The translations under genes were made by a program, and so were the position numbers. The notes under the pieces were generated by a model. That model made no database searches. It worked only from the letters and a program-made list of their open reading frames with translations, and was not told the origin of the DNA. Source: Janibacter cremeus (GTDB lineage: Bacteria; Actinomycetota; Actinomycetes; Actinomycetales; Dermatophilaceae). From it: a DNA stretch of 64,000 bases. Location: contig NZ_CP115184.1 in NCBI RefSeq assembly GCF_029395675.1, positions 1 through 64,000 on the forward strand, in the 5' to 3' direction. Positions 42,904 to 51,516 of this stretch are shown piece after piece. How positions within the stretch are numbered: position 1 is the first letter of the stretch; the number at the start of each line of letters is the position of its first letter.

Positions 42904-43556
42904 GCATCCGGGTGCTGGTTGCCGACGACCAGGATCTCGTGCGAACCGGACTGCGGCTGATCCTCGGCACCCTGGACGGCATCGAGGTCGTGGGGGAGGC
43001 GCGCAACGGGCACGAGGTGGTGCGGCTGGCTCGCGAGCTGCGCCCCGACGTGTGCCTGATGGACATCCGGATGCCCGTCCTCGACGGGGTCGAGGCGACC
43101 CGCCTGCTGGCCGGACCGGGCGTCGAGGACCCGGTCGCAGTCGTCGTGATCACCACCTTCGACCTCGATGAGTACGTGCACGGTGCGCTCCTGGCCGGCG
43201 CCACCGGCTTCCTGCTCAAGGACGCCGGACCCGAGCTGCTCGGCGAGGCGATCCGGGCGGCCACCCGAGGTGACTCACTCATCTCGCCCAGCATCACCCG
43301 CCGGCTGCTGTCGACCTTCGCGGGCACGGGTCGGGCAGCGCCCCCCGCCCAGCCCCTCGACGCGCTCACCGAGCGCGAGGAGCAGGTGCTGCTCACCATC
43401 GCGCGGGGCCGTACCAACGCAGAGATCGCTGCCGAGCTGCACATCAGCCTCAGCACCGTGAAGACCCACATCGGCAGCCTCATGGCCAAGCTCGGCGCCC
43501 GGAACCGGGTGGAGGTCGCGATGTGGGGGTACGAGACCGGCCGGGTCCGGGAGTAG
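42900..43556 (+). CDS. NarL/LuxR-type response regulator
   Basis: 218 residues. The receiver domain starts IRVLVADDQDLVRTGL and has the phospho-acceptor Asp in DVCLMDIRMPVLDGVEAT, the switch Thr in VVVITTFDLDEYV and the Lys in GFLLKDAGPELL. The LuxR HTH lies at about residues 150-205 (LTEREEQVLLTIARGRTNAE, then STVKTHIGSLMAKLGA). Partner of the overlapping kinase. It may regulate the ABC exporter encoded 2.5 kb away. Confidence 0.95.
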   Translation: MSIRVLVADDQDLVRTGLRLILGTLDGIEVVGEARNGHEVVRLARELRPDVCLMDIRMPVLDGVEATRLLAGPGVEDPVAVVVITTFDLDEYVHGALLAGATGFLLKDAGPELLGEAIRAATRGDSLISPSITRRLLSTFAGTGRAAPPAQPLDALTEREEQVLLTIARGRTNAEIAAELHISLSTVKTHIGSLMAKLGARNRVEVAMWGYETGRVRE

Positions 43557-43713
43557 CGGCCGGCCAGCTCCGCCCGGGACGAAGGCCGGAGGAGGCGAAC
43601 GCCCCCGTTGAGTCCGGCGGCGCCATTGACCTTGCCACTGGTCGGGAGGAGAGTCGAGGGAGGACGACCTGCGCGACGATCGCGTTCGCCATCCTGGCTT
43701 GGAGGCGAACATC

Positions 43714-44424
43714 ATGAGCCTGTCGACCTATCCGGTGCGTGTGGACGCGCACCTCGATCCAGGACTGAACCGCTGGTTGTGGCTGGTCAAGTGGGTGCTC
43801 GTCTTACCGCACTACGTGGTCCTGGTCTTTCTCTGGATCGCCTTCGTGGCGTGCAGCGTGGCAGCCTTTTTCGCGATCCTGTTCACCGGCCGCTATCCGC
43901 GCCCGATCTTCGACTTCAATGTCGGAGTGATGCGCTGGAGCTGGCGAGTGAGCTATTACGCCTACGGTGCGCTGGGCACCGATCGGTATCCGCCCTTCAC
44001 GCTGGCGGAGGTGCCGGACTACCCGGCCCACCTCGAGGTGGACTATCCGGAGCATCTCAAACGTGGTCTGGTGCTGGTGAAGTGGTGGCTGTTGGCAATC
44101 CCGCACTACCTCGTCATCGCCTTCTTCGCCGGTGGCGGGGTGTATCTCGTCAATGAGGCGACGACAAGCGACCAGAGTTACTGGAACTGGGGCAGCGGAC
44201 TCATCGGTCTGTTGGTGCTCTTCGCGGCGGTGGTGCTCCTGTTCACCGGCCGGTATCCCCAGTCGATCTACGACCTCGTGCTCGGCATGAACCGGTGGGT
44301 TCTGCGGGTCGCCGCGTACGCGGGCCTCATGACCGACCAGTACCCGCCATTCCGCTTGGATCAGGGCGGTGACGACCCCCGTGGGGCGAGGTTGGCCGTG
44401 CCGCCCCCGAGCCAGCAGCAGTAG
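43714..44424 (+). CDS. DUF4389 membrane protein (short form)
   Basis: 236 residues made of the two DUF4389 halves: [60 protein letters not shown] and second-half [20 protein letters not shown], with four membrane helices. GGAGG precedes ATG 43714. It lies 157 bases after the response regulator. Codons are a little less GC-rich than its paralogue at 40166. Function unknown, but co-location of two DUF4389 genes with a two-component system suggests a membrane stress role. Confidence 0.85.
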   Translation: MSLSTYPVRVDAHLDPGLNRWLWLVKWVLVLPHYVVLVFLWIAFVACSVAAFFAILFTGRYPRPIFDFNVGVMRWSWRVSYYAYGALGTDRYPPFTLAEVPDYPAHLEVDYPEHLKRGLVLVKWWLLAIPHYLVIAFFAGGGVYLVNEATTSDQSYWNWGSGLIGLLVLFAAVVLLFTGRYPQSIYDLVLGMNRWVLRVAAYAGLMTDQYPPFRLDQGGDDPRGARLAVPPPSQQQ

Positions 44425-44438
44425 GAGGGGATCCACTT

Positions 44439-44470
44439 CGAGGCGAGCACCGCCCACTCCTCACCGGTGT
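44439..44470. repeat. Duplicated fragment of the ABC permease coding sequence
   Basis: CGAGGCGAGCACCGCCCACT and the following bases match 45339-45370 inside the permease gene with few differences. On the minus strand it reads TGEEWAVLASK against TGEEWAMLAST in the permease. It overlaps the stop codon of the gene starting at 45234, so that gene's 3' end is fused to permease-derived DNA. Confidence 0.7.
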
Positions 44471-45234
44471 TCGTGGTGTGGAGCGACGTCAGCCCTTCCA
44501 CGGATGAGCCGTAGGCCGGTGACACCGAGCCAGACGAGCCACGCGGCCAAGCCCGCAACCCCGGCGAACACCAGTGGCGAGCCATCCGCGATGGCGAGGT
44601 TTCCGGCGCCAGCGAGAATGAGCACGCTGCCGCCCGCCACGCCGAGCAGCCGCTGCCACGGCCGTGTCAACCCGCTGGCGTGGGTGGCCAGCGACGCACC
44701 GATGAAGGTCGCCCCGAGCGCGGGCAGCGCGAGCGCGAAGAGCGCGGCGTGGAGCTGCCAGACCAGCTCGAAGACGGGGGTTGGCTCGGCCAGGCCCTCC
44801 GCGGCGAGCACGACCGCGATGTGCGTGGCTATGACGAGAGCGAATATCGCAGAGAACGTCGCTCCGGCTGCCACCGTGAGCCGCGACCAGTCCGCCCCTG
44901 CGGCGCCGCGGCGCTGCACCAGCCCCTGCAGTCCAGTGACGAACAGCAGGAGCAGGGGCATGTTCAGGGCCTCCAGACCCGCGGCGACGGACACGGCCCC
45001 CCGGTTCGCGGCGTGGTAGGCGAGGACCTCACCAAGAGGATCGCCGTAGGCGGGCGCGGCAGTGCCGTCGCCAAGGCCGAGGAGCTGGGCTGCAGAACCG
45101 TCGAACATCGCGTTCTGAAGGATCACTGACGCGGCGTAGGCAACCGCGAGGCCGCCGACCAGTCGCGTCGTGGACACCCGGTCCAGGACCTGCCGGTCCT
45201 CCAGCGCGGTGCGCTCTGCCTTCTGGGTTCTCAC
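44461..45234 (-). CDS. Polytopic membrane protein of unknown family
   Basis: 257 residues with about seven hydrophobic helices (for example LVGGLAVAYAASVILQNAMF and LALPALGATFIGASLATHAS). I do not recognise the family. GTG at 45234 is chosen for AAGGAG seven bases upstream. It follows the ABC permease by 32 bases on the same strand and likely belongs to that operon. Its last codons run into the duplicated permease fragment, so the natural C-terminus may have been changed. Confidence 0.65.
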   Translation of the reverse strand: MRTQKAERTALEDRQVLDRVSTTRLVGGLAVAYAASVILQNAMFDGSAAQLLGLGDGTAAPAYGDPLGEVLAYHAANRGAVSVAAGLEALNMPLLLLFVTGLQGLVQRRGAAGADWSRLTVAAGATFSAIFALVIATHIAVVLAAEGLAEPTPVFELVWQLHAALFALALPALGATFIGASLATHASGLTRPWQRLLGVAGGSVLILAGAGNLAIADGSPLVFAGVAGLAAWLVWLGVTGLRLIRGRADVAPHHEHR

Positions 45235-45266
45235 GTCGCTACTCCTTCGTCTCATTCGTTGTGTGG

Positions 45267-46097
45267 TTACTTGACCTCGGAGCGGCGCATGAACAGCAAC
45301 CCGACGACGAGCGGGACGACGATCCAGATCGTCGTGGTCGAGGCGAGCATCGCCCACTCCTCCCCGGTGTCCATGGCGCCCTCGAGGAGCGCCACCTGCG
45401 TCTCGTTCCAGTCGACCCACGGCTGCAGGTCCTCGAACCACGAGCGCACCTGGGCCAGGAGGAGCAGGACGCCCGGCAGGACCAGTGAGACGACGAAGTA
45501 GCCCACGATCGCGGCCGCGGAGTTGCGCAGCAGGACACCGAGGGTGAAGCCGATGGCCATGCCGATCAGGTTGAAGAGCACCATCTGGGACGCCATGACC
45601 ATGGAGATGTCCCACACCGTGTCGACGCCGGCGAGTGCGGAACCGGCCACGTTGCCGAGGGCGCCCACGGCGAAGGCGAGGGCCACGGAGACCAGTCCCA
45701 CCAGGAGGGTCGCGATCGACTTGGCGCCGATGACCCGTCCGCGACTCGGCACGAGCGTGAACGTCGTGAGCCCGCTGCGCTGGCTCCACTCATTCGTGAC
45801 GGCCAGGATCGCGAGCATCGGCAGGATCAACGACATCGGGAACCCGCTCGCCCTCGCGAAGCTCTCGTAGGTGACGTCGCTGTCCGGAGCGAAGATGACG
45901 ACCGACCCGGCCGCGATGGGCGTCAGGACGCCGATGCTGACGAGCATCCAGAATCCTGAGCGGGTGTTGAACATCTTGCGCAGCTCGACCAAGACGAGGC
46001 GGGCGGTCGGGATGGGATGGGTGGTCCGGCGGACCGGCGCAGCCTGCGTGGGGGTGGTCGTGGTGGTCGTGGTTGGCGGGACGATCGTGGTGGTCAT
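45267..46097 (-). CDS. ABC transporter permease (ABC-2 type)
   Basis: A 276-residue membrane subunit with six hydrophobic helices after a long cytoplasmic N-terminus that contains an unusual Thr/Pro run (PPTTTTTTTPTQAAP). The LVELRKMFNTRSGFWMLVSI segment is typical of ABC-2 exporter permeases of the bacitracin/lantibiotic-resistance type. Start overlaps the ATPase stop (ATGA). Together they would export a hydrophobic compound or lipid; the substrate is unknown. Confidence 0.88.
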   Translation of the reverse strand: MTTTIVPPTTTTTTTPTQAAPVRRTTHPIPTARLVLVELRKMFNTRSGFWMLVSIGVLTPIAAGSVVIFAPDSDVTYESFARASGFPMSLILPMLAILAVTNEWSQRSGLTTFTLVPSRGRVIGAKSIATLLVGLVSVALAFAVGALGNVAGSALAGVDTVWDISMVMASQMVLFNLIGMAIGFTLGVLLRNSAAAIVGYFVVSLVLPGVLLLLAQVRSWFEDLQPWVDWNETQVALLEGAMDTGEEWAMLASTTTIWIVVPLVVGLLFMRRSEVK

Positions 46098-46993
46098 GAC
46101 AAAACTCCTTCGCGTTGGGTGTCGGCAGTGAGCGACAAGAACATCTCTTCGAGTCCCGCGCCCTCGGCGGACCGGAGCTCGGTGAGGGTGATGCCGGCGG
46201 TCAGGGCCACGGCCCCGACCCGAGCGGGATCGGCATCCGTGCGGACCGAGCCGTCCCCGGCGAGCGTGCTGGGGATCCCGGCCTGCTCGAGTGCGTGCGC
46301 GAGGTCGCGCGGTGACGGCGAGCGGGCCAGCGTCCCTGCCGCGGCGAGGAGCTCCTCCTTGGTGCCGGACGCGACGATCCTGCCGTTGCCGATCACGACC
46401 AGGTCATCGGCGATGACCTCGATCTCGTGGAGCAGGTGTGAGGACAGCAGCACCGTGCCGCCCCGGCCGGCGAATCCCGTCAGCAGGTCGCGCATCCACC
46501 GGATCCCCGCGGGGTCGAGCCCGTTGGCGGGCTCGTCGAGGATCAGCACCCTCGGGTCTCCGAGGAGAGCCGTGGCGATACCGAGTCGTTGACGCATGCC
46601 GAGCGAGTAGTTGCGCAGCCGGCGCTTGGCCTCGGTGGGCGTCAGGCTCACCAGCTCGAGCATCTCGTCGACGCGAGAGCGGGGCAGGCCCATCGTGGCG
46701 GCGGCGACCGCGAGGATCTCGCGGCCGGTGCGACCGGCGTGCTGCGCCGAGGCGTCCAGCAGGACGCCCACCTCGAGGCCGGGGTTGGGGAGGTCGGCGA
46801 ACCGCACTCCGTTGATGGTCGCGGACCCGGAGGTCGGGACGGTCAGGCCGACCATCACTCGCATCGTGGTGGACTTCCCGGCGCCGTTCGGGCCGAGGAA
46901 ACCGGTCACGCGGCCGGGCCGGGCGGTGAAGGAGACGTTGTCGACGGCGGTGAAGTCGGCGTAGCGGCGGGTCAGGTACTCAACGGTGATCAT
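46094..46993 (-). CDS. ABC transporter ATP-binding protein
   Basis: A 299-residue ATPase. Walker A GFLGPNGAGKSTTMRVM, Q-loop region LPNPGLEVGVLLDA, signature LRNYSLGMRQRLGIATALLG, Walker B RVLILDEPANGLDPAG and H-loop LLSSHLLHEIEVIADD are all intact. The C-terminal extension (residues 215-299) resembles the DUF4162-like tail of drug exporters. First gene of the leftward operon with the permease and a membrane protein. Confidence 0.95.
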   Translation of the reverse strand: MITVEYLTRRYADFTAVDNVSFTARPGRVTGFLGPNGAGKSTTMRVMVGLTVPTSGSATINGVRFADLPNPGLEVGVLLDASAQHAGRTGREILAVAAATMGLPRSRVDEMLELVSLTPTEAKRRLRNYSLGMRQRLGIATALLGDPRVLILDEPANGLDPAGIRWMRDLLTGFAGRGGTVLLSSHLLHEIEVIADDLVVIGNGRIVASGTKEELLAAAGTLARSPSPRDLAHALEQAGIPSTLAGDGSVRTDADPARVGAVALTAGITLTELRSAEGAGLEEMFLSLTADTQREGVLS

Positions 46994-47053
46994 GGACTCA
47001 ACCCTCGCGGCATCGCGTCGTGCGCGTATCGGCTCGAGGGCCCGTCTTGTCCT

Positions 47054-47063
47054 GGCCGAAAGT
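47054..47063 (-). promoter_or_regulatory. ACTTTCGGCC motif upstream of the ABC operon
   Basis: The minus strand reads ACTTTCGGCCAG about 60 bases before the ATPase ATG, matching the motif before the histidine kinase gene in the same relative orientation. A GGTCCCGG stretch lies nearby in both cases. Confidence 0.35.
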
Positions 47064-47157
47064 ACGGGCCGGGACCGGGCGTTGGGCCGATCCCGGGACC
47101 GTGAGGCAGCCCTACGATTGCGACAGTGACCGGCGTCGGTCGCAGACAGGGGTCCCG

Positions 47158-48123
47158 ATGCGAGCTGTCATCCAGGACAGGTACGGCCGACCGGACGTGC
47201 TCCGGTTGGGCGAGCTCCCGGAGCCCGCCCCCGCTGCCGACGAGATCCTGCTGCGAGTGCGTGCGGTCTCCTTGAACGGCTCGGACCGGGAGAACCTGGT
47301 GGGAAGTCCGGCGTACGCGCGATGGACCAACGGACTGCGCCGACCGCGGGACCCGGTGCCTGGGTCCGACGTCGCGGGCGTCGTTGCCGCGGTCGGCAGG
47401 GCGGTCACGGAGTACGCCGTGGGGGACGAGCTGTTCGGCGAGCTGGCCGGATACCGGGGTGGGCTTGCCGACTTCGTCTGCGCACGACCCACGCTGTTGG
47501 CCCGGAAGCCCGCGGGGCTCTCGTTCGTGGAGGCCTCGACGATCCCGCAGGCGGGCGGCATCGCGCGCAGGGCGACCGCTGACGTCCGGTCGGGTGATCG
47601 GGTTCTGGTCAACGGCGCGGGCGGCGCCGGCGGTGTGTTCGTCGTCGCACTGGCCAAGCACTCCGGGGCGGAGGTGACGGCGGTCGACAGGGCCGACAAG
47701 GGTGACTTCCTGCGCGAGATCGGGGCCGACCGAACGATCGACTTCGCCACTGAGGACTGGGCCGACGCGCACGACCGCTTCGACCTGATCGTGGATCTCG
47801 TGGCCCATCGCTCGCCGCTCCGCGTGCACCGCCCCCTGCGGCGCGGTGGGAGGTACGCGGCGGTGGGCGGCCCCGCCAGGATCCTGCTGGGCACCGCGGT
47901 CGCCGGACCGCTCGTGGGGCGTGCCACCGGGAAGAGAGTCGGCGTGCTGGTCGTCCCCCAGTCGCGGGCCGAGCTCGAGGCGGTGACCGCCCTCGTCGTC
48001 CAGGGCGCCGTCACGCCGCGGATCGACCGCGTGTACTCACTCCGCGATGCACCCGCAGCCTTCGACCGACTCGCGGCGGGCGAAAGCCGCGGCAAGCTCG
48101 TGGTGGACGTGTCCGAAGGCTGA
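47158..48123 (+). CDS. MDR-family NAD(P)-dependent oxidoreductase
   Basis: A 321-residue medium-chain reductase/dehydrogenase lacking zinc ligands. MRAVIQDRYGRPDVLRLGEL opens the GroES-like domain; VPGSDVAGVVAAVGRAV and the Rossmann VLVNGAGGAGGVFVVALAKH follow. It resembles the enzyme at 39143 (same MRA-IQD-YG start), so the two are paralogues. ATG 47158 follows a weak GGGG. Divergent from the ABC operon; quinone-reductase-like activity is inferred. Confidence 0.88.
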   Translation: MRAVIQDRYGRPDVLRLGELPEPAPAADEILLRVRAVSLNGSDRENLVGSPAYARWTNGLRRPRDPVPGSDVAGVVAAVGRAVTEYAVGDELFGELAGYRGGLADFVCARPTLLARKPAGLSFVEASTIPQAGGIARRATADVRSGDRVLVNGAGGAGGVFVVALAKHSGAEVTAVDRADKGDFLREIGADRTIDFATEDWADAHDRFDLIVDLVAHRSPLRVHRPLRRGGRYAAVGGPARILLGTAVAGPLVGRATGKRVGVLVVPQSRAELEAVTALVVQGAVTPRIDRVYSLRDAPAAFDRLAAGESRGKLVVDVSEG

Positions 48124-48219
48124 CGGCCGGGGCCGGTACGACGGTCTACCGCCAGGTCACATCCGCCACGCCGAGCGCACCTGATGTGGTCACCCGCGAC
48201 GGCCCCTGATACTCGGGGG

Positions 48220-49707
48220 ATGCGATCTCGTCGATCAGGGGCGCCGACGGCCGCCACGGCCGCGGCGAGCGTCCTCGTGCTGAGTGGGCTCACGGCCTGC
48301 TCGAGCGAGCGTGCGGCAGTGGACTTCGCCGATGCGGTGGCCGAGCCGATCGTGGCCGCCGCTGGTGCGTCCGCGGCCTCGGTCGCCTCGAGCCGAGCCG
48401 CCTTCGCCGCCTCCGACGTCGTCTTCCTCGCCACTGGCGACTCCGTCGACCAGCTGGCCGACAACAGCCGGGAGGCGCACCTGCCGCTCCTGGTGGCCGG
48501 CCACGACGACGTCGCGGCGGAGATCGACCGTCTGGGGGCCGACACCCTCGTCGTCGCCGAGGGCAGCGACGCCCCCGAGGCCCTCACCGACGACCACGCC
48601 ACCATCGAGGTCGACCCGGACGCGACGACCGAGGCGATGTCCCTCCCTTCGCTCGACACGGACGACGCGCACGCCCCGGTGACGGCCGTGCTCGACCCGA
48701 CGGCGGACCATGACCGGTCGGCCGCCGTGGTCACGGCCAACGTCCGGGCCGCGGGCGGTCACGCGATCGAGGTGCCGGGCGGGGACCCACGAGCCACCCG
48801 GGCGACCGTCCGGGCGACCACTGCGGCCAAGGAGACCTCCTGGGTGGCCGTCGGTGGGTCCTTCGGGACCAGCGAGCAGCTCGCCGCCCGGGTGGAGACC
48901 GCCACGTCGGTGCCCCAGCTGCCCGGCGGTGGCCAGACCGTCTTCCCCGGGCGTCGCCTCGTCGGCCTGTACGGGACGCCGGGCACCTCGGAGCTGGGAC
49001 CGCTCGGGGAGCAGGGCATCGAGGCGAGCATCGAGCGGGCGAAGGGCCTCGCAGGCGACTACGACGACCACAGCGAGGTTCCAGTCCTCCCGGCCTTCGA
49101 GATCATCGCGACCGTCGCGGACTCCGAGCCGGGGGCCGACGGGGACCACTCCCGCGAGGTCGATCCCGCCAGCCTCCGCCCCTGGGTCGAGGCCGCCGGC
49201 GACGCCGGGGTGTACGTCGTGCTGGACCTGCAGCCGGGCCACTCCGACTTCCTCACCCAGGCGAAGCGGTACGAGGACCTGCTGCGGGAACCGCACGTCG
49301 GCCTCGCCCTGGACCCGGAGTGGCGGCTCGAGCCCGGTCAGCGGCACATGGACCAGATCGGGTCGGTGGCCATCGACGAGGTCAATGCGACCGCCGACTG
49401 GCTGGCCCGGCTGACGCGCGAGCACTCGCTGCCGCAGAAGACCTTCCTGCTGCACCAGTTCAGCTCGCACATGATCGCCGACCGGGAGCAGCTGGACACC
49501 TCGCACGAGGAGCTCGCGACCGTCCTCCACGCCGACGGCCACGGCACGCCCGGCCTGAAGATGGGCACGTGGCGCAGGCTGCAGCAGGACCTGCCCGAGG
49601 ACGTGTGGATGGGGTGGAAGAACTTCTACGACGAGGACACGCCGACCTTCACGCCCGAGCGGACGTACGACCTCGAGCCGCGGCCGTGGTTCGTCTCGTA
49701 CCAGTAG
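48220..49707 (+). CDS. Putative lipoprotein, unknown function
   Basis: 495 residues with a lipoprotein signal (VLVLSGLTAC, Cys at about residue 27). The first half, with DVVFLATGDSVDQLADNSRE and repeated LLVAGHDDVAAEIDRLGAD-type units, resembles cell-wall-binding repeat 2 domains. The second half (PVLPAFEIIATVAD, GVYVVLDLQPGHSDFLTQAK, LALDPEWRL, MGWKNFYDEDTPTF) looks like a TIM-barrel hydrolase-type domain with several conserved acids. Together it could be a surface-bound glycan-acting protein. ATG 48220 follows GGGGG; a start at 48184 is less likely because it delays the signal sequence. Confidence 0.6.
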   Translation: MRSRRSGAPTAATAAASVLVLSGLTACSSERAAVDFADAVAEPIVAAAGASAASVASSRAAFAASDVVFLATGDSVDQLADNSREAHLPLLVAGHDDVAAEIDRLGADTLVVAEGSDAPEALTDDHATIEVDPDATTEAMSLPSLDTDDAHAPVTAVLDPTADHDRSAAVVTANVRAAGGHAIEVPGGDPRATRATVRATTAAKETSWVAVGGSFGTSEQLAARVETATSVPQLPGGGQTVFPGRRLVGLYGTPGTSELGPLGEQGIEASIERAKGLAGDYDDHSEVPVLPAFEIIATVADSEPGADGDHSREVDPASLRPWVEAAGDAGVYVVLDLQPGHSDFLTQAKRYEDLLREPHVGLALDPEWRLEPGQRHMDQIGSVAIDEVNATADWLARLTREHSLPQKTFLLHQFSSHMIADREQLDTSHEELATVLHADGHGTPGLKMGTWRRLQQDLPEDVWMGWKNFYDEDTPTFTPERTYDLEPRPWFVSYQ

Positions 49708-49720
49708 GGCGGCACGGATC

Positions 49721-50314
49721 TCAGGCCGGTGAGCTCGCCCGCTCCTGACGGCGCGCGTACGCCCGGGCCGCGCGCACGCGGTCCCCGCAGCGAGTGGAGC
49801 ACCACTGCCGACGACCGTGGGTGCGCACGAGGAACCGGTCGCAGGGGGCGGCGGTGCAGAGCGCGATCAGCGGCGCGCGATCACCGGTCAGCAGCTCGGC
49901 GGCGTCCTCGGCGATCTGCGCCATCGCGTGCTCGACGACCTGCGTCGCCGGGTGCTCCGGTGAGCGGTGCAGACCGTCGTGCGGGTCGTACCGCAGAAGG
50001 GGGGCGCTCGGCACCCGCGTCAGCGCCCGGTTGATCCGGTCCAGCACGCTCGGGTCCGGGGCGCGGTCCTCGACGTGGGCGGTGAAGGCGGCCCGCAGGT
50101 CCGTGCGCAGGCCGGCGAGCTTGCCCTGGCAGTAGGTCAGGAGCGCCGCCTCGTCGGGGGCGAGGGAGCGCTCGACGAGCCAGGCGGTCGCCTCGTCGGG
50201 GCTGCCCAGCTCGTCGACCCGCTGACCGCCCGGGAGGGTGACCGCACTGTTGACCAGCGCGAGGCTGGCGTGCTCGTCGGCCCCGGGAGCGGGCGGGAGA
50301 GGGGTCTGGGCCAT
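49721..50314 (-). CDS. CGNR zinc-finger / ABATE domain regulator
   Basis: A 197-residue putative transcription factor. The N-terminal ABATE-type domain (ALVNSAVTLPGGQRVDELGS, DEATAWLVE) precedes the C-terminal zinc finger CTAAPCDRFLVRTHGRRQWC followed by STRCGDRVRAARAYARR, where the CGNR motif appears as CGDR. ATG 50314 is used; GTG 50323 is three codons upstream. It is divergent from the LLM monooxygenase gene, 99 bases apart, which it may control. Confidence 0.88.
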   Translation of the reverse strand: MAQTPLPPAPGADEHASLALVNSAVTLPGGQRVDELGSPDEATAWLVERSLAPDEAALLTYCQGKLAGLRTDLRAAFTAHVEDRAPDPSVLDRINRALTRVPSAPLLRYDPHDGLHRSPEHPATQVVEHAMAQIAEDAAELLTGDRAPLIALCTAAPCDRFLVRTHGRRQWCSTRCGDRVRAARAYARRQERASSPA

Positions 50315-50413
50315 GTGTCTCACGGTATCAGTTGCACTATTCCGTGAGGTGCCTGCTACCGTTCATCACGCATAACGTCCTGTACTTCCGTGAGAACCGG
50401 AGATTGCCAGCCC

Positions 50414-51478
50414 ATGGCCCCCACCTCGCCCGCCGGCACCGCCCCCTTCGCCCTGTCGGTGCTCGACAACGCCCACACCGGTGTGGGGCAGACCGCCGCC
50501 GAGGCATTCGGCGAGATCATCGCGCTCGCCCGGCTTGCCGAGCGGCGCGGATACCGCCGGTTCTGGATGTCCGAGCACCACGCGATGCCCGGTGCGTCGA
50601 CCTCGTCCCCGCAGCTGATGCTGGCGCGCCTGACCGGCGAGACCGAGCGCATCCGCCTGGGTGCGGGCGGGGTGATGCTGCCCAACCACGCACCCCTCGT
50701 CATCGCCGAGCAGTTCGGGATGCTGGAGGCGCTCGCGCCCGGCCGGATCGACCTGGGCCTCGGGCGCGCACCCGGCACCGACCCGGCGACAGCGGCGGCA
50801 CTGCGTCGCGGAGCGGACGCCAACGACGGGTTCCCGGACCAGGTGGACGAGCTACTCGGCTTCCTGTCCGACGACTTCCCCGAGGGCCACCCGTACCGGC
50901 ACGTCCACGCCGCGCCCGGTCCGTGGCAGGCCGAGCAGAACCGGGTGGCGCGCCCGGGCATCCCGCAGGCGTGGGTCCTTGGCTCGTCCCCGTACTCGGC
51001 GCAGCTCGCGGCCCACCTCGGACGGCCCTACGCCTTCGCGCTGCAGTTCGGCGACGCCGACGTGGACACGGCGATGCGGATCTACCGGGAGCGGTTCCGC
51101 CCGTCCGAGCAGCTGCAGGAGCCGTACACCCTGCTCAGCGTCCCGGCCGTCGCCCACGACGACCCGGGAGAGGCCCGCCGCCAGGCGCGCTCGGCGGCGA
51201 TGGCCATGCTGCGGATGTTCAAGCGGGAGCCCTACGCCGTGCTGCCGCCGGAGGAGGTCGAGGCCTACCCCGCCACCGCGCAAGAGGAGCAGGTCCTCGA
51301 CGTCTACACCGAGCGCTTCACCAACGGCACCGCCGCCGACGTGGCCGCGGCCCTCGAGCGACTCCACGACCGCACGCAGGTCGACGAGCTGATGCTCGTC
51401 GTGATGGGGCACTCGCGCCGGACCCAGGCGCGCACCCTCGAGCTGCTCGCCGACCACTACGGGCTCCCGGACGCCTGA
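50414..51478 (+). CDS. LLM class flavin-dependent oxidoreductase (MsnO8-like)
   Basis: A 354-residue luciferase-like monooxygenase using reduced FMN. Recognised from FALSVLDNAHTGVGQTAAEA, YRRFWMSEHHAMPGASTSSP, ERIRLGAGGVMLPNHAPLVI and LAPGRIDLGLGRAPGTDP, the family's barrel motifs. The substrate is unknown. ATG 50414 is preferred to 50390. Followed 38 bases later by the cysteine hydrolase gene, probably one unit under the CGNR regulator. Confidence 0.92.
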   Translation: MAPTSPAGTAPFALSVLDNAHTGVGQTAAEAFGEIIALARLAERRGYRRFWMSEHHAMPGASTSSPQLMLARLTGETERIRLGAGGVMLPNHAPLVIAEQFGMLEALAPGRIDLGLGRAPGTDPATAAALRRGADANDGFPDQVDELLGFLSDDFPEGHPYRHVHAAPGPWQAEQNRVARPGIPQAWVLGSSPYSAQLAAHLGRPYAFALQFGDADVDTAMRIYRERFRPSEQLQEPYTLLSVPAVAHDDPGEARRQARSAAMAMLRMFKREPYAVLPPEEVEAYPATAQEEQVLDVYTERFTNGTAADVAAALERLHDRTQVDELMLVVMGHSRRTQARTLELLADHYGLPDA

Positions 51479-51516
51479 CCGGCCCACCACGCACCACCCA
51501 CCAAGGAGAAGAACAC

